A program made the translations under genes and the position numbers. From the NCBI GenBank assembly GCA_000648925.1, contig JFHF01000067.1, forward strand, positions 1 to 37,427: a stretch of DNA of 37,427 nt. The letters are read 5' to 3'. Positions 1 through 7,938 of this stretch are shown piece by piece. The notes beneath the pieces are model-generated. The model was not told where the DNA came from and did not search any database. It saw only the letters and a program-made list of their open reading frames with translations. The stretch is from Caballeronia jiangsuensis (GTDB lineage: Bacteria > Pseudomonadota > Gammaproteobacteria > Burkholderiales > Burkholderiaceae). Position 1 is the stretch's first letter, and the number at the start of each line of letters is the position of its first letter.

Positions 1-68
1 GGAGCGGCGAATCTGGCAGCGCGACGTTCTGAGGTGGAGAGCAGCGGCCCCGTAGCCGCCGCAGTTCA

Positions 69-1259
69 TCAACGAGCCATGAATCGCTCCGCTAAACGCA
101 CCCAGTACGACGATCCGACGGACAGCAGATCATCATTAAAGTCATAGCTGGCGTTGTGAAGCATGCATGGTCCGGCGCCATGTCCTCGCTCGCGATGTCC
201 ACCATCGCCATTACCCAAAAACGCGTAGCATCCAGGCCTCTCGAGAAGCATGAACGAGAAGTCTTCCGCGCCCATCGTCGGTTCTACGGCGGTGTCGACC
301 TTATCTTTTCCTACGACTTCGGCCATGACTTCTGCCGCGAATCTCGTCTCTTCAGCCGCGTTGATCGTCGGCGGATAGTTTCTGTTGAAGTGCAATTCCA
401 CCTCGCAATCGTATGCCGCAGCAGTTGCTTGGACGATTTTGCGCATGCGCTCTTCGATCAAATCGAGTGTTGCAACGGTGAAGGTGCGCACAGTACCGCC
501 GAGCCAGGCCTGATCGGGCACCACGTTCGCTGCTTCCCCGGCATGAATCTGGGTGATGGAAAGCACCGCCGTATCGATCGGCTTTTTGTTGCGCGTAATG
601 ATGCTCTGAAGTCCGTTCGCAATCTGAACCGCCGTAAAAACCGGATCGCGTCCGTTATGCGGCAAGGCTGCGTGTGAACCGATTCCGCGAACCGTGATGC
701 GAAACTCATTGCTCGAGGCCATGATCGGACCTTCGACCACGCCAAAACTGCCGGCGGGCATGCCGGGCCAGTTGTGAATGCCGAACACGGCGTCGACTGG
801 AAATCGCTTGAAGAGACCATCCTTGATCATTGCCTTCGCGCCCGCACCGCCTTCTTCGGCCGGCTGAAAAATGAAAACGACGGTCCCGTCGAATTTGCCA
901 TGCTCGGCGAGATGCTTTGCGGCGCCGAGCAGCATCGCGGTGTGACCATCGTGACCGCAGGCATGCATGCGGCCGTCGTTGGTCGATCGATGTCCGAATG
1001 TATTGAGTTCCTGAATGGGCAACGCATCCATGTCCGCGCGCAGCCCGATCGATGCGCCGCCAGTGCCGCGCTTCAGCACTCCGACGACGCCCGTCTTACC
1101 CAATCCCCGATGCACCTCAATTCCCCAGCGTTCGAGGCTGTCGGCTACCAGTTTTGCGGTGCCGACCTCTTCATAACGCAATTCGGGATGGGCATGGATC
1201 GTTCGTCGGAGTGTTTTGATTTCGTCGTGTGATGCTTCGATTTCTGGGATCAGATTCAT
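69..1259 (-). CDS. M20-family amidohydrolase (HipO/AbgB-like N-acyl amino acid hydrolase)
   Basis: This is a predicted cytoplasmic metallo-amidohydrolase of 396 aa that would hydrolyse N-acyl amino acids or a related amide; the substrate cannot be told from sequence. The N-terminal half has the family motif HACGHDGH (residues 99-106), the catalytic PAEEGG segment and a later HNWPG motif. A small dimerisation domain sits in the middle, and MGAEDFS lies near the C-terminus. The open frame continues upstream to 1295. I chose the ATG at 1259 because GAGAG lies about 8 nt before it and homologues begin near this residue. The gene is divergent from the molybdoenzyme at 1422, across a 162-bp gap. 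It has the usual family length and no signal peptide. Family assignment is firm; the exact substrate (hippurate, acetyl-amino acid, indole-acyl) is open. Confidence 0.9.
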   Translation of the reverse strand: MNLIPEIEASHDEIKTLRRTIHAHPELRYEEVGTAKLVADSLERWGIEVHRGLGKTGVVGVLKRGTGGASIGLRADMDALPIQELNTFGHRSTNDGRMHACGHDGHTAMLLGAAKHLAEHGKFDGTVVFIFQPAEEGGAGAKAMIKDGLFKRFPVDAVFGIHNWPGMPAGSFGVVEGPIMASSNEFRITVRGIGSHAALPHNGRDPVFTAVQIANGLQSIITRNKKPIDTAVLSITQIHAGEAANVVPDQAWLGGTVRTFTVATLDLIEERMRKIVQATAAAYDCEVELHFNRNYPPTINAAEETRFAAEVMAEVVGKDKVDTAVEPTMGAEDFSFMLLERPGCYAFLGNGDGGHRERGHGAGPCMLHNASYDFNDDLLSVGSSYWVRLAERFMAR

Positions 1260-1373
1260 TTGAACCGCTCTCACGTTTGAATTCGGATCGCGCATATTGA
1301 ACGCACGCTAGTCGCTCCATTCTACGCCGCCACTATTTGCGGCATCGGACGGTCGATCGCATAGCGGCCGTAA

Positions 1374-1379
1374 TAGAAT
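1374..1379 (+). promoter_or_regulatory. Candidate -10 box for the molybdoenzyme gene
   Basis: TAGAAT matches the sigma-70 -10 consensus at five of six bases and lies 42 nt upstream of the ATG at 1422. No convincing -35 element lies 16-18 nt upstream, so this is only a candidate. The 1260-1421 gap between the two divergent genes is otherwise featureless. Confidence 0.3.
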
Positions 1380-1421
1380 TCCGTCATCTGCCGCCTTTTG
1401 TTCTGATTTACCGGACTTCCA

Positions 1422-3503
1422 ATGAACGCTCCAGCCGAGTTCGCCCGAGCCGTATGCCCACACGATTGCCCCGATACCTGCGCTATGCGCGTAACGGTCA
1501 GAGACGGCAAAGCAGTCAAAATCAGCGGCGATCCGGATCATCCTCCAACGCAGGGCGTTCTTTGCACGAAGGTCGCCCGATACGCCGAGCGTACACATCA
1601 CAAAGATCGGCTGCTGACGCCACTGCGTCGAATCGGCAAGAAGGGCGAGGGCCGCTTTGAGCCGATCACGTGGGACGAGGCACTGCAACTCGCCGCCGAA
1701 CGCCTGAAGCCCATCGCACAGCGTGCGCCCGAAGCCATCGTTCCTTACAGCTACGCTGGAACGATGGGTCTGGTGCAGGGAGAAAGCATCGCCGCTCGAT
1801 TTTTCAATGTGCTAGGGGCCTCACGACTCGAGCGCACCATTTGCGCCGCCGCGGGCGCGGCCGGCCTGCGCTACACGTACGGCGCCAGCCTCGGCATGCA
1901 CGCAGAGTTCTACGAAGAGAGCGAACTCATCCTGATCTGGGGAGCGAATCCGATCGCGTCGAGCCTGCATTTCTGGACGCGCGCTCAAGAAGCGAAGCGT
2001 CGCGGCGCAAAGCTGATCGCGATTGATCCCTACAAGTCGCTCACGGCCGAAAAGTGCCACCAGCACGTCGCGCTGCGCCCGGGCACAGATGCCGCGCTCG
2101 CTCTCGGCATGATCGACGTGCTGATCCGCGAGAATTTCATCGACGATGAATATGTAAGCGCGCATACGGTCGGCTTCGAAGAACTTGCGGCGCGCGCGGC
2201 GCAGTATCCGCCTTCGCGGGTTGCGCAGATATGCGGCATCGAAGAGAACGTCGTCATAGAACTCGCTCGCGCTTTCGGATCGACGAAAAAGGCTGCGATT
2301 CGGCTCAACTACGGCATGCAGCGCGTGCGCGGTGGCGGCAACGCGGTCCGCGCAATCGCCTGCTTGCCCTCACTGACAGGCGCGTGGCGCGAACGCGCCG
2401 GTGGCTTGTTGCTTTCTTCGTCAGGCTGGACGCCGGTCAATGGCAGTGCGCTGGAGCGTCCCGATTTGCTGCCCGGTTGGCCCTCGAAATTGCCGCGTGC
2501 GGTCAACATGAATGCGATTGGCGATGCGCTGCTGCATCCTGGTGACGCGAATTTCGGCCCCAAGATCGAAGCGCTGATCGTGTACAACTCGAATCCTGTC
2601 GCGGTGGCGCCCGATTCGGCGAAGGTCGAGGCGGGCTTCGCGCGCGAGGATTTGTTCACGATCGTGCTCGAACACTTTCAGACCGATACCGCTGATTACG
2701 CCGACCTGATCTTCCCCGCGACGACGCAACTCGAACATATGGACGTCCACAAGTCGTACGGCCACACCCACGTGATGGCGAATCTTCCCGCGATTCAACC
2801 CGTCGGCGAAGCGCGCCCGAACACTGAGATATTCCGCGGGCTCGCGCGCGCGATGGATCTCACCGAACCCGCGCTTTTCGAAACCGATGAGCAGATCGCA
2901 TCGGAGGCTTTCCGCTGGGACGACAGGACGCTCGAAGGCCAGAGCTGGGACAAGCTGAAGGCGTCCGGCTGGCTGAAACTCGACATCGCCGAGGCTCCGC
3001 TGGCCGAGGGCGCGTTCCGGACGCCGTCCGGAAAGTGCGAGTTCTATAGCGAACGCCTGAAACTCGAAGGCCTCGATCCTCTGCCGGACTACCTGCCTCC
3101 GTACGAATCCGCGGACGGCTCGCCGGAACTGGCCGCGCGTTATCCGCTCGCGATGATCTCTCCGCCCGCCCGCAATTTCCTGAACAGCAGTTTCGTGAAC
3201 ATCGAGAGCCTGCGCGCGGCGGAACGCGAACCTCACTTGGATATTCATCCTGTCGATGCCGAAACGCGAGGCGTCACCGATGGCGCGCTGGTGCGCATCT
3301 TCAACGATCGCGGCTCGATGCAGGCTCGCGCGCGCGTGACAGACCGCGCGCGCGAAGGCGTCGTCGTCGGGTTGTCGATCTGGTGGAAGAAGTTGTCGCC
3401 GGATGGCTGCAACGCGAATCAGGTGACAAGTCAGGCGTTGACCGACCTTGGAGGCTCCGCGACCTTTTACGATTGTCTCGTCGAAGTCGAGCAGTTGGAT
3501 TGA
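1422..3503 (+). CDS. Molybdopterin oxidoreductase, DMSO-reductase/formate-dehydrogenase superfamily
   Basis: This 693-aa protein is a predicted molybdenum bis-MGD oxidoreductase. An N-terminal [4Fe-4S] segment has Cys12, Cys16, Cys20 and Cys48 in C-x3-C-x3-C-x27-C spacing. The Mo-binding core follows, with Cys141 in RTICAAAGAAG where this superfamily places its Mo ligand. The segment LILIWGANPIASSLHFW contacts the cofactor in relatives. The C-terminal molydopterin-binding domain begins near residue 580. No twin-arginine signal is present, so the enzyme should be cytoplasmic. No partner subunit (iron-sulfur or membrane anchor) and no cofactor gene is adjacent, so the electron partner and substrate are unknown. 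The start has no strong Shine-Dalgarno sequence. Superfamily membership is secure; calling it formate dehydrogenase would go beyond the sequence. Confidence 0.88.
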   Translation: MNAPAEFARAVCPHDCPDTCAMRVTVRDGKAVKISGDPDHPPTQGVLCTKVARYAERTHHKDRLLTPLRRIGKKGEGRFEPITWDEALQLAAERLKPIAQRAPEAIVPYSYAGTMGLVQGESIAARFFNVLGASRLERTICAAAGAAGLRYTYGASLGMHAEFYEESELILIWGANPIASSLHFWTRAQEAKRRGAKLIAIDPYKSLTAEKCHQHVALRPGTDAALALGMIDVLIRENFIDDEYVSAHTVGFEELAARAAQYPPSRVAQICGIEENVVIELARAFGSTKKAAIRLNYGMQRVRGGGNAVRAIACLPSLTGAWRERAGGLLLSSSGWTPVNGSALERPDLLPGWPSKLPRAVNMNAIGDALLHPGDANFGPKIEALIVYNSNPVAVAPDSAKVEAGFAREDLFTIVLEHFQTDTADYADLIFPATTQLEHMDVHKSYGHTHVMANLPAIQPVGEARPNTEIFRGLARAMDLTEPALFETDEQIASEAFRWDDRTLEGQSWDKLKASGWLKLDIAEAPLAEGAFRTPSGKCEFYSERLKLEGLDPLPDYLPPYESADGSPELAARYPLAMISPPARNFLNSSFVNIESLRAAEREPHLDIHPVDAETRGVTDGALVRIFNDRGSMQARARVTDRAREGVVVGLSIWWKKLSPDGCNANQVTSQALTDLGGSATFYDCLVEVEQLD

Positions 3504-3606
3504 CGTGCATCGGACGATTGGACTCGAACGGGTTTGGTGTATGGCGTCTAACCCAGTTGTCGGAGGCTTGGCGAAAAGCTACGATCTCGCTTCCGCACGA
3601 CCATTC

Positions 3607-3612
3607 TAAAAT
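3607..3612 (+). promoter_or_regulatory. Possible -10 element just upstream of fadD
   Basis: TAAAAT (five of six consensus bases) would start transcription around 3619, giving a very short leader that still contains the AAAGGAGA ribosome site at 3618-3625. There is no good -35 element. The rest of the 128-bp gap after the molybdoenzyme shows no terminator. Confidence 0.25.
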
Positions 3613-3631
3613 CATATAAAGGAGACGCCGC

Positions 3632-5305
3632 ATGGAGAAACCCTGGTTGCAGTCTTACCCGGCCGGCGTGCCTGCGTCCATCGATGCCTTCGCGTATCGG
3701 TCGGTTTCCGAGTTGCTCGAGGATAGTTTTCGCAAGAATCGCGACCGCCGCGCGTTCGTGTGCATGGGCCAGGCGATCACATACGCCGAGCTCGACGCGA
3801 TGTCGAGAAAGCTGGCCGCGTGGTTCCAGCAGCGGGGAATGAAGCCCGGCGCACGCGTCGCGCTGATGATGCCGAACGTCCTGCAATATCCCGTCGCGAT
3901 TGCGGCCGTGCTGCGCGCCGGCTACATCGTCGTCAACGTGAATCCGCTTTACACGCCGCGCGAGCTCGAGCATCAACTCAAGGACAGCGGCGCGGAAGCG
4001 ATCGTCATTCTGGAGAACTTCGCCGGCACGCTTCAGGCCGTCGTCAAGAACACGGCAATCAAACATGTTGTGGTCGCGTCGATGGGCGATCTCATGGGCT
4101 TGAAGGGGCTATTGGTCAACTTCGTCGTGCGTCGCGTGAAGAAGATGGTGCCCGAGTGGAGCCTGCCCGGCAGCATTCGCTTCAACGATGCGATCGACCA
4201 GGGCGGCCGCATCGCGCTCCAGCCTGTCAGCCAGAGCCCTGATGACGTCGCGTTCCTGCAGTACACAGGCGGCACGACCGGCGTCGCGAAGGGCGCGACA
4301 CTTACGCATCGCAATATCATCGCGAACACGCTGCAGTCCGAAGTCTGGCTCGATCCGGCCCGCAAGCGCCGCCCCGATATCGACCAGTTTGTTTGCGTGG
4401 TCGCGCTGCCGCTGTATCACATCTTCGCGCTGACGGTGTGCGGGATGCTGACGATCCGGACGGGCGGCTTGGGCGTGCTGATTCCGAATCCGCGCGATAT
4501 CGCCGGGACCATCAAGGAATTGAAGGGCATTCCCATCAACACGTTCCCGGCGGTGAACACGCTTTACAACGCGCTGCTGAATCATCCCGATTTCGGCAAG
4601 CTCGATTTCTCCAAACTCATCGCGGCGAACGGCGGCGGCATGGCGGTTCAGGAGGCCGTCGCAAAGCGCTGGTTTGCCGCGACCGGTGTGCCGATCATCG
4701 AGGGTTACGGCCTGTCGGAGACTTCGCCGTGCGTGACCTGCAATCCGGTGACCGCGACCGAATATACGGGCACGATCGGCTTGCCGCTTCCATCGACCGA
4801 AGTCTCCATCCGCGACGATGACAACCGCGAAGTGCCGCTCGGCCAACCCGGCGAAATTTGCATTCGCGGGCCGCAGGTGATGGCGGGCTACTGGAACCGT
4901 CCCGACGAAACGGCGAAAGTGATGACGCACGACGGCTTTTTCCGCTCGGGCGACGTGGGCGTGCTGGACGAGCGCGGCTACGTGAAGATCGTCGATCGCA
5001 AGAAGGACATGATCCTCGTGTCGGGCTTCAACGTGTATCCGAACGAAGTCGAGGATGTCGTCGCGATGTTGCCGGGCGTGTTCGAAGTCGCCGCAGTCGG
5101 CGTAAAGGATCAGGCGTCCGGCGAGGCGGTGAAGCTATTCATCGTGCGCAAGGATCTGAGCCTGACGGAAGCCGATGTCATCGCCTTCTGCAAGGAGCGG
5201 CTCACCGGCTACAAACGCCCGCGCATGATCGAATTCCGCGACGAGTTGCCGAAGAGCAATGTCGGCAAGATTCTGCGACGCGAATTGCGCGACGGCCGCG
5301 CGTAG
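3632..5305 (+). CDS. fadD: Long-chain-fatty-acid--CoA ligase
   Basis: This 557-aa AMP-forming ligase activates long-chain fatty acids to acyl-CoA (via an acyl-adenylate) for beta-oxidation or lipid synthesis, acting at the inner face of the cytoplasmic membrane. The AMP/P-loop motif YTGGTTGVAKGA begins at Tyr211. GYGLSETSP is the second adenylate motif. FRSGDVGVLDERGYVKIVDR followed by KKDMI is the FadD signature and hinge. The C-terminal PKSNVGKILRREL carries the catalytic lysine. The AAAGGAGA site 7 nt before the ATG gives a firm start. Length is typical for FadD. The gene ends 21 nt before a strong intrinsic terminator and converges on the porin. The family is certain; chain-length preference is not visible. 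Confidence 0.93.
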   Translation: MEKPWLQSYPAGVPASIDAFAYRSVSELLEDSFRKNRDRRAFVCMGQAITYAELDAMSRKLAAWFQQRGMKPGARVALMMPNVLQYPVAIAAVLRAGYIVVNVNPLYTPRELEHQLKDSGAEAIVILENFAGTLQAVVKNTAIKHVVVASMGDLMGLKGLLVNFVVRRVKKMVPEWSLPGSIRFNDAIDQGGRIALQPVSQSPDDVAFLQYTGGTTGVAKGATLTHRNIIANTLQSEVWLDPARKRRPDIDQFVCVVALPLYHIFALTVCGMLTIRTGGLGVLIPNPRDIAGTIKELKGIPINTFPAVNTLYNALLNHPDFGKLDFSKLIAANGGGMAVQEAVAKRWFAATGVPIIEGYGLSETSPCVTCNPVTATEYTGTIGLPLPSTEVSIRDDDNREVPLGQPGEICIRGPQVMAGYWNRPDETAKVMTHDGFFRSGDVGVLDERGYVKIVDRKKDMILVSGFNVYPNEVEDVVAMLPGVFEVAAVGVKDQASGEAVKLFIVRKDLSLTEADVIAFCKERLTGYKRPRMIEFRDELPKSNVGKILRRELRDGRA

Positions 5306-5325
5306 CGTTCGAATTGTCCGAAGCG

Positions 5326-5362
5326 AAAAAGCCATCGTGTCGTGAGACGCGATGGCTTTTTT
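5326..5362 (+). terminator. Intrinsic terminator of fadD, usable in both directions
   Basis: A stem of 12 perfect pairs (5326-5337 with 5350-5361) extends by four more pairs, one of them G-T, to a GTGA tetraloop. T5357-5362 forms the plus-strand U-tract. The A-run at 5326-5330 gives a U-tract on the minus strand too, so it can back up the porin terminator. Confidence 0.9.
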
Positions 5363-5399
5363 GTTGGGCACGCGCCACGTAATGTCCCCATCGCGAACG

Positions 5400-5425
5400 A
5401 AAAAAAGGCGCCCGAAGGCGCCTTT
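5400..5425 (-). terminator. Intrinsic terminator of the porin gene
   Basis: Read on the minus strand, the sequence is GGCGCC, a TTCG loop, GGCGCC, then seven T residues. The C(UUCG)G tetraloop is exceptionally stable. It lies 28 nt after the porin stop codon. Confidence 0.9.
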
Positions 5426-5452
5426 CAGAGGATACCGCTTTGTTACGACTTA

Positions 5453-6628
5453 TTAGAACTTGTGACGGATACCGACAACAGCGGCAACCTGGTTCGACGT
5501 CGACGACGGCGACAGGCCGTTGATGTTCGCAACCGCGGTGCGGTTCGTCGAATCCGTGCCGCTCGCGTGTTGGTAGATACCGTCGATGTACACGTCCGTA
5601 CGCTTCGACAGGAAGTAGTCGGCGCCGAGCATGCCTTGATGGTACTTGGCATCGGTCAGGCCGTAACCCTTCGTGTAGTCGTATGCGACGCCGAGCAGCA
5701 GGGCCGGGGTCAACTGATACTTGAAGTTGATTTCGGCGTTGTGGAACTTGCCCGAACCGCCCGTGTAGCCAGCCGGGTTCAGGCCAGCGCCTGCTTCGTT
5801 GCTGACGTCCTTGAACTGCGTGTTGCTATACGTTGCGCCGATGGTCGCTGCGCCGAACGTGTAAGCACCGCCAGCCGAGATGACTTGCTGCGTCTTGGCC
5901 GATGCGAAGCCCGAGTACACGCGGCTCGTCATGTTCGAAGCCGTAGGCGTCGTGGCCGCGTTGCGGCTCGTGGCGTTGTTGCCGAAGAACGAGTAGTTCG
6001 GATCCTTGACGTTCAAGTAGCCCGCGCCCAACTGCAGAGGACCTTGCGAGTAGCCGAGACCAACCGACCAAATCTGGTTGCGGTTGAACTGACCAGCCTG
6101 GCCGCCGAGGCTATACAGGCCGCCGAACGTGAAGCCGGCGTAGTTTGCGCTCGTGTACTTGATCGCGTTGTTCACGCGATTCGAGTTGTTCATGTTGTCC
6201 AGGTCGCCCGGATGCGCGCCGAAGTACGACGCCCACTGGCTACCGACTTCGAATGCGCCGGTGTAGTCAACCACGGAGTCGTACTGGCGACCCAGGGTGA
6301 CCGTGCCGAATTGCGCCGTCGACAGACCGACATAAGCCTGACGGCCGAACATGTCGCCGCCTTGGCCCAACTGACCGTTGAACACGTTGAAGCCGTTTTC
6401 CAACACGAAGATGGCCTTCAGACCGCCACCGAGGTCTTCCGTGCCGCGCAGGCCCCAACGGCTACCTTGCAGGTTGCCGCTGTTCATTGCATACAGCTTT
6501 TGACCGTTGCTGTTGTTGTTGTAGGCGAAGCCTGCGTCGATGATGCCGTACAGCGTCACGCTGCTCTGCGCATGTGCGGCGCCAGCGAATGCGCCCAATG
6601 CGGCGAGAGCGAGAAGCGACTTTTTCAT
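5453..6628 (-). CDS. General outer-membrane porin (OmpC-like, Gram-negative porin family)
   Basis: This predicted 391-aa trimeric beta-barrel porin passes small hydrophilic solutes across the outer membrane. The signal peptide is residues 1-20 (MKKSLLALAALGAFAGAAHA), cleaved before Gln21. The mature N-terminus QSSVTLYGIIDAGF is the hallmark of betaproteobacterial porins. The protein ends in Phe (GIRHKF), the usual outer-membrane sorting signal for the BAM complex. The frame extends 15 codons upstream, but ATG at 6628 is right: it begins the signal peptide and follows CTGGAGAT. It is monocistronic, with its own terminator. A long 5' region (6629 onward) contains an OmpR-like box and an inverted repeat. 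Burkholderia genomes carry many paralogues, so no gene symbol is given. Confidence 0.93.
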   Translation of the reverse strand: MKKSLLALAALGAFAGAAHAQSSVTLYGIIDAGFAYNNNSNGQKLYAMNSGNLQGSRWGLRGTEDLGGGLKAIFVLENGFNVFNGQLGQGGDMFGRQAYVGLSTAQFGTVTLGRQYDSVVDYTGAFEVGSQWASYFGAHPGDLDNMNNSNRVNNAIKYTSANYAGFTFGGLYSLGGQAGQFNRNQIWSVGLGYSQGPLQLGAGYLNVKDPNYSFFGNNATSRNAATTPTASNMTSRVYSGFASAKTQQVISAGGAYTFGAATIGATYSNTQFKDVSNEAGAGLNPAGYTGGSGKFHNAEINFKYQLTPALLLGVAYDYTKGYGLTDAKYHQGMLGADYFLSKRTDVYIDGIYQHASGTDSTNRTAVANINGLSPSSTSNQVAAVVGIRHKF

Positions 6629-6730
6629 TGAATAGATCTCCAGGGAGTGTTTGCGACTTTGTGGCAAGGTCACTGTTCTAGCGCCAGTGTGTTGACGGTC
6701 CCTGCCGGGCTTCTAAATTGAAGTTGAGAC

Positions 6731-6746
6731 GTAATGTAACAAAGAG
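6731..6746 (-). promoter_or_regulatory. OmpR-like GTTACA box upstream of the porin
   Basis: The minus strand reads CTCTTTGTTACATTAC, resembling the T-rich plus GTTACAT half-sites that OmpR binds at enterobacterial porin promoters. It lies about 105 nt upstream of the porin ATG. The resemblance is by eye and the regulator in this genus is not established. Confidence 0.3.
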
Positions 6747-6789
6747 ACTTTGGCGGACAAAGGAAAAGGGGGTGATCCGCCGGACTAAT

Positions 6790-6817
6790 GTGACGTTTAC
6801 GCAACAGGCGCTAAAAT
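6790..6817 (+). promoter_or_regulatory. Candidate promoter reading toward coq7
   Basis: A -35-like GTGACG (four of six) lies 16 nt before a -10 TAAAAT (five of six). It would give a leader of about 360 nt before coq7. A second -10-like TAGAAT at 7052-7057 lies nearer the gene but lacks a -35 box. Confidence 0.35.
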
Positions 6818-7185
6818 GTTGGTTTTGCAGGAGTTTTGCGACTCGTGTTTGCCCTAATTACCAAAACTGGTGCGCGCGAAGGGGCGATTTGGGTGCAGTT
6901 GCGCGGGCGGAAAGTACTTCGTCAAGATTTGTCGGCACGCTAAACCGCGATGCGTTCGCAACGGTTTCCATGGACGACCCTGCAAGCTCTCCGGACTGCC
7001 GCAAGCCTGTTCTGGCAAGCCTGCGCGGCGTCGCTGCCCGTCGATGTGCGCTAGAATCCGCGTTTTCCCTCGCATGCTCGCTCAGCCATTGGTCGCAGTA
7101 CCAAATCAGTTCCGACGAGCCTGCGACTACGGTTTGCTGCAACGTGCAAACGCCGTGACCACGGACTATGAAGAGAGGTGACAAC

Positions 7186-7842
7186 ATGACGCTCGATGAA
7201 GTCATCAGCGAGTTCGATCGAGGCTTGCGCTCCATGACCGGTGTAAGTCGCATGTCGCGGCCGATTCCCGAATCGACGATCTCCGGCTCTGACCTGCAAG
7301 GCGAAGATCTCTCCGAAGAATCGCAACTCACCGAGAAAGAGCGCGCTCACTCGGCCGGCTTGATGCGTGTGAATCACGTGGGCGAAGTCTGCGCACAGGC
7401 GCTTTATCAGGCGCAAAAGCTCGCAACGAATTCGCCGGAGCTCAAGGCGAGCTTCGAGCGAGCGGCTCGCGAGGAAGAAGATCATCTCGCGTGGACGTCG
7501 ACGCGGCTGAAAGATCTGGAGTCGCGGCCAAGCTTGCTGAACCCGTTGTGGTACGCGGGCGCGCTCGCGATCGGTTTCGTCGCGGGCCGCTTCGGCGATC
7601 GCGCGAGTCTCGGCTTCATGGCTGAAACCGAGCGTCAGGTCGAGCAGCATCTCGATGGCCACATGAAGACGCTGCCGGCGAACGATCACGCGTCGCGTGC
7701 GATCGTCGAGCAGATGCGTCTCGATGAAAGCGCGCACGCCGCAGCGGCGATCGGCGCAGGCGGAAGTGAAGTGCCGTTTCCGGTTCGCGCGCTGATGCGT
7801 GCGGCTTCCAAAGTAATGACCGGCACGGCCTATTACATATAG
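7186..7842 (+). CDS. coq7: Coq7-type demethoxyubiquinone hydroxylase
   Basis: This is a 218-aa membrane-associated di-iron monooxygenase of ubiquinone synthesis. It adds the ring hydroxyl to demethoxy-ubiquinol, the step done by UbiF in E. coli. The ferritin-like carboxylate/histidine ligands are all visible: Glu67 (VNHVGE), Glu97 and His100 (EEEDH), Glu149, Glu181 and His184 (DESAH). The hydrophobic segment WYAGALAIGFVAGRFG (122-137) fits interfacial membrane docking. An in-frame ATG exists at 7168, but AGGTG sits 5 nt before the ATG at 7186, where homologues start. The N-terminal 45 residues are variable and polar. It is transcribed alone; the next gene, mraZ, is 390 bp away behind its own promoter. 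Confidence 0.93.
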   Translation: MTLDEVISEFDRGLRSMTGVSRMSRPIPESTISGSDLQGEDLSEESQLTEKERAHSAGLMRVNHVGEVCAQALYQAQKLATNSPELKASFERAAREEEDHLAWTSTRLKDLESRPSLLNPLWYAGALAIGFVAGRFGDRASLGFMAETERQVEQHLDGHMKTLPANDHASRAIVEQMRLDESAHAAAAIGAGGSEVPFPVRALMRAASKVMTGTAYYI

Positions 7843-7938
7843 AGCATTGAACGCCTCGACCGATCGCACAGCCGGTCGGCCCGAGGCGCATCCCGCTGGA
7901 ACCCAAGAGCAGACCACGAAACGGCCCGAAGAACCGTT

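Larger units (their letters stand above)
6629..7185. other. 557-bp non-coding region between the divergent porin and coq7
   Basis: I see no gene here; the open frames lack family resemblance and ribosome sites. It should hold the porin promoter (minus) and the coq7 promoter (plus). Visible items are CACTG/CAGTG arms (6671-6675, 6685-6689) in the porin leader, an OmpR-like box (6731-6746), CAAAG/CTTTG arms (6740-6752), two copies of GTTTTGC 11 bp apart (6822, 6833), and plus-strand -10-like boxes TAAATT (6714), TAAAAT (6812) and TAGAAT (7052). Confidence 0.6.

Noticed and set aside
1308..1688. A 126-codon minus-strand frame between the M20 gene and the molybdoenzyme
   Set aside because: Most of it lies opposite the molybdoenzyme 5' end, it has no ribosome site, and it resembles no known family.
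6485..6525. Triplet-like TTG repeat in the porin gene
   Set aside because: It encodes the Asn-rich YNNNSN stretch on the minus strand; too short to be a variable repeat.
5342..6631. A 429-codon plus-strand frame opposite the porin
   Set aside because: The minus strand encodes a complete porin with signal peptide, terminator and C-terminal Phe; the plus frame has no family features.
6692..6719. Plus-strand promoter TTGACG-16-TAAATT
   Set aside because: The match is fair, but it lies nearly 470 nt before coq7 within the likely porin control region, and a closer candidate exists.
6718..7158. A 146-codon plus-strand frame in the gap before coq7
   Set aside because: It is Arg/Ser/Cys-rich with no hydrophobic core pattern, no ribosome site and an overlapping competing frame; the region reads as non-coding.
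7852..7888. Hairpin after coq7 as an intrinsic terminator
   Set aside because: The 7-bp arms are perfect, but no T-tract follows, so I describe it only as a hairpin and favour Rho-dependent termination.
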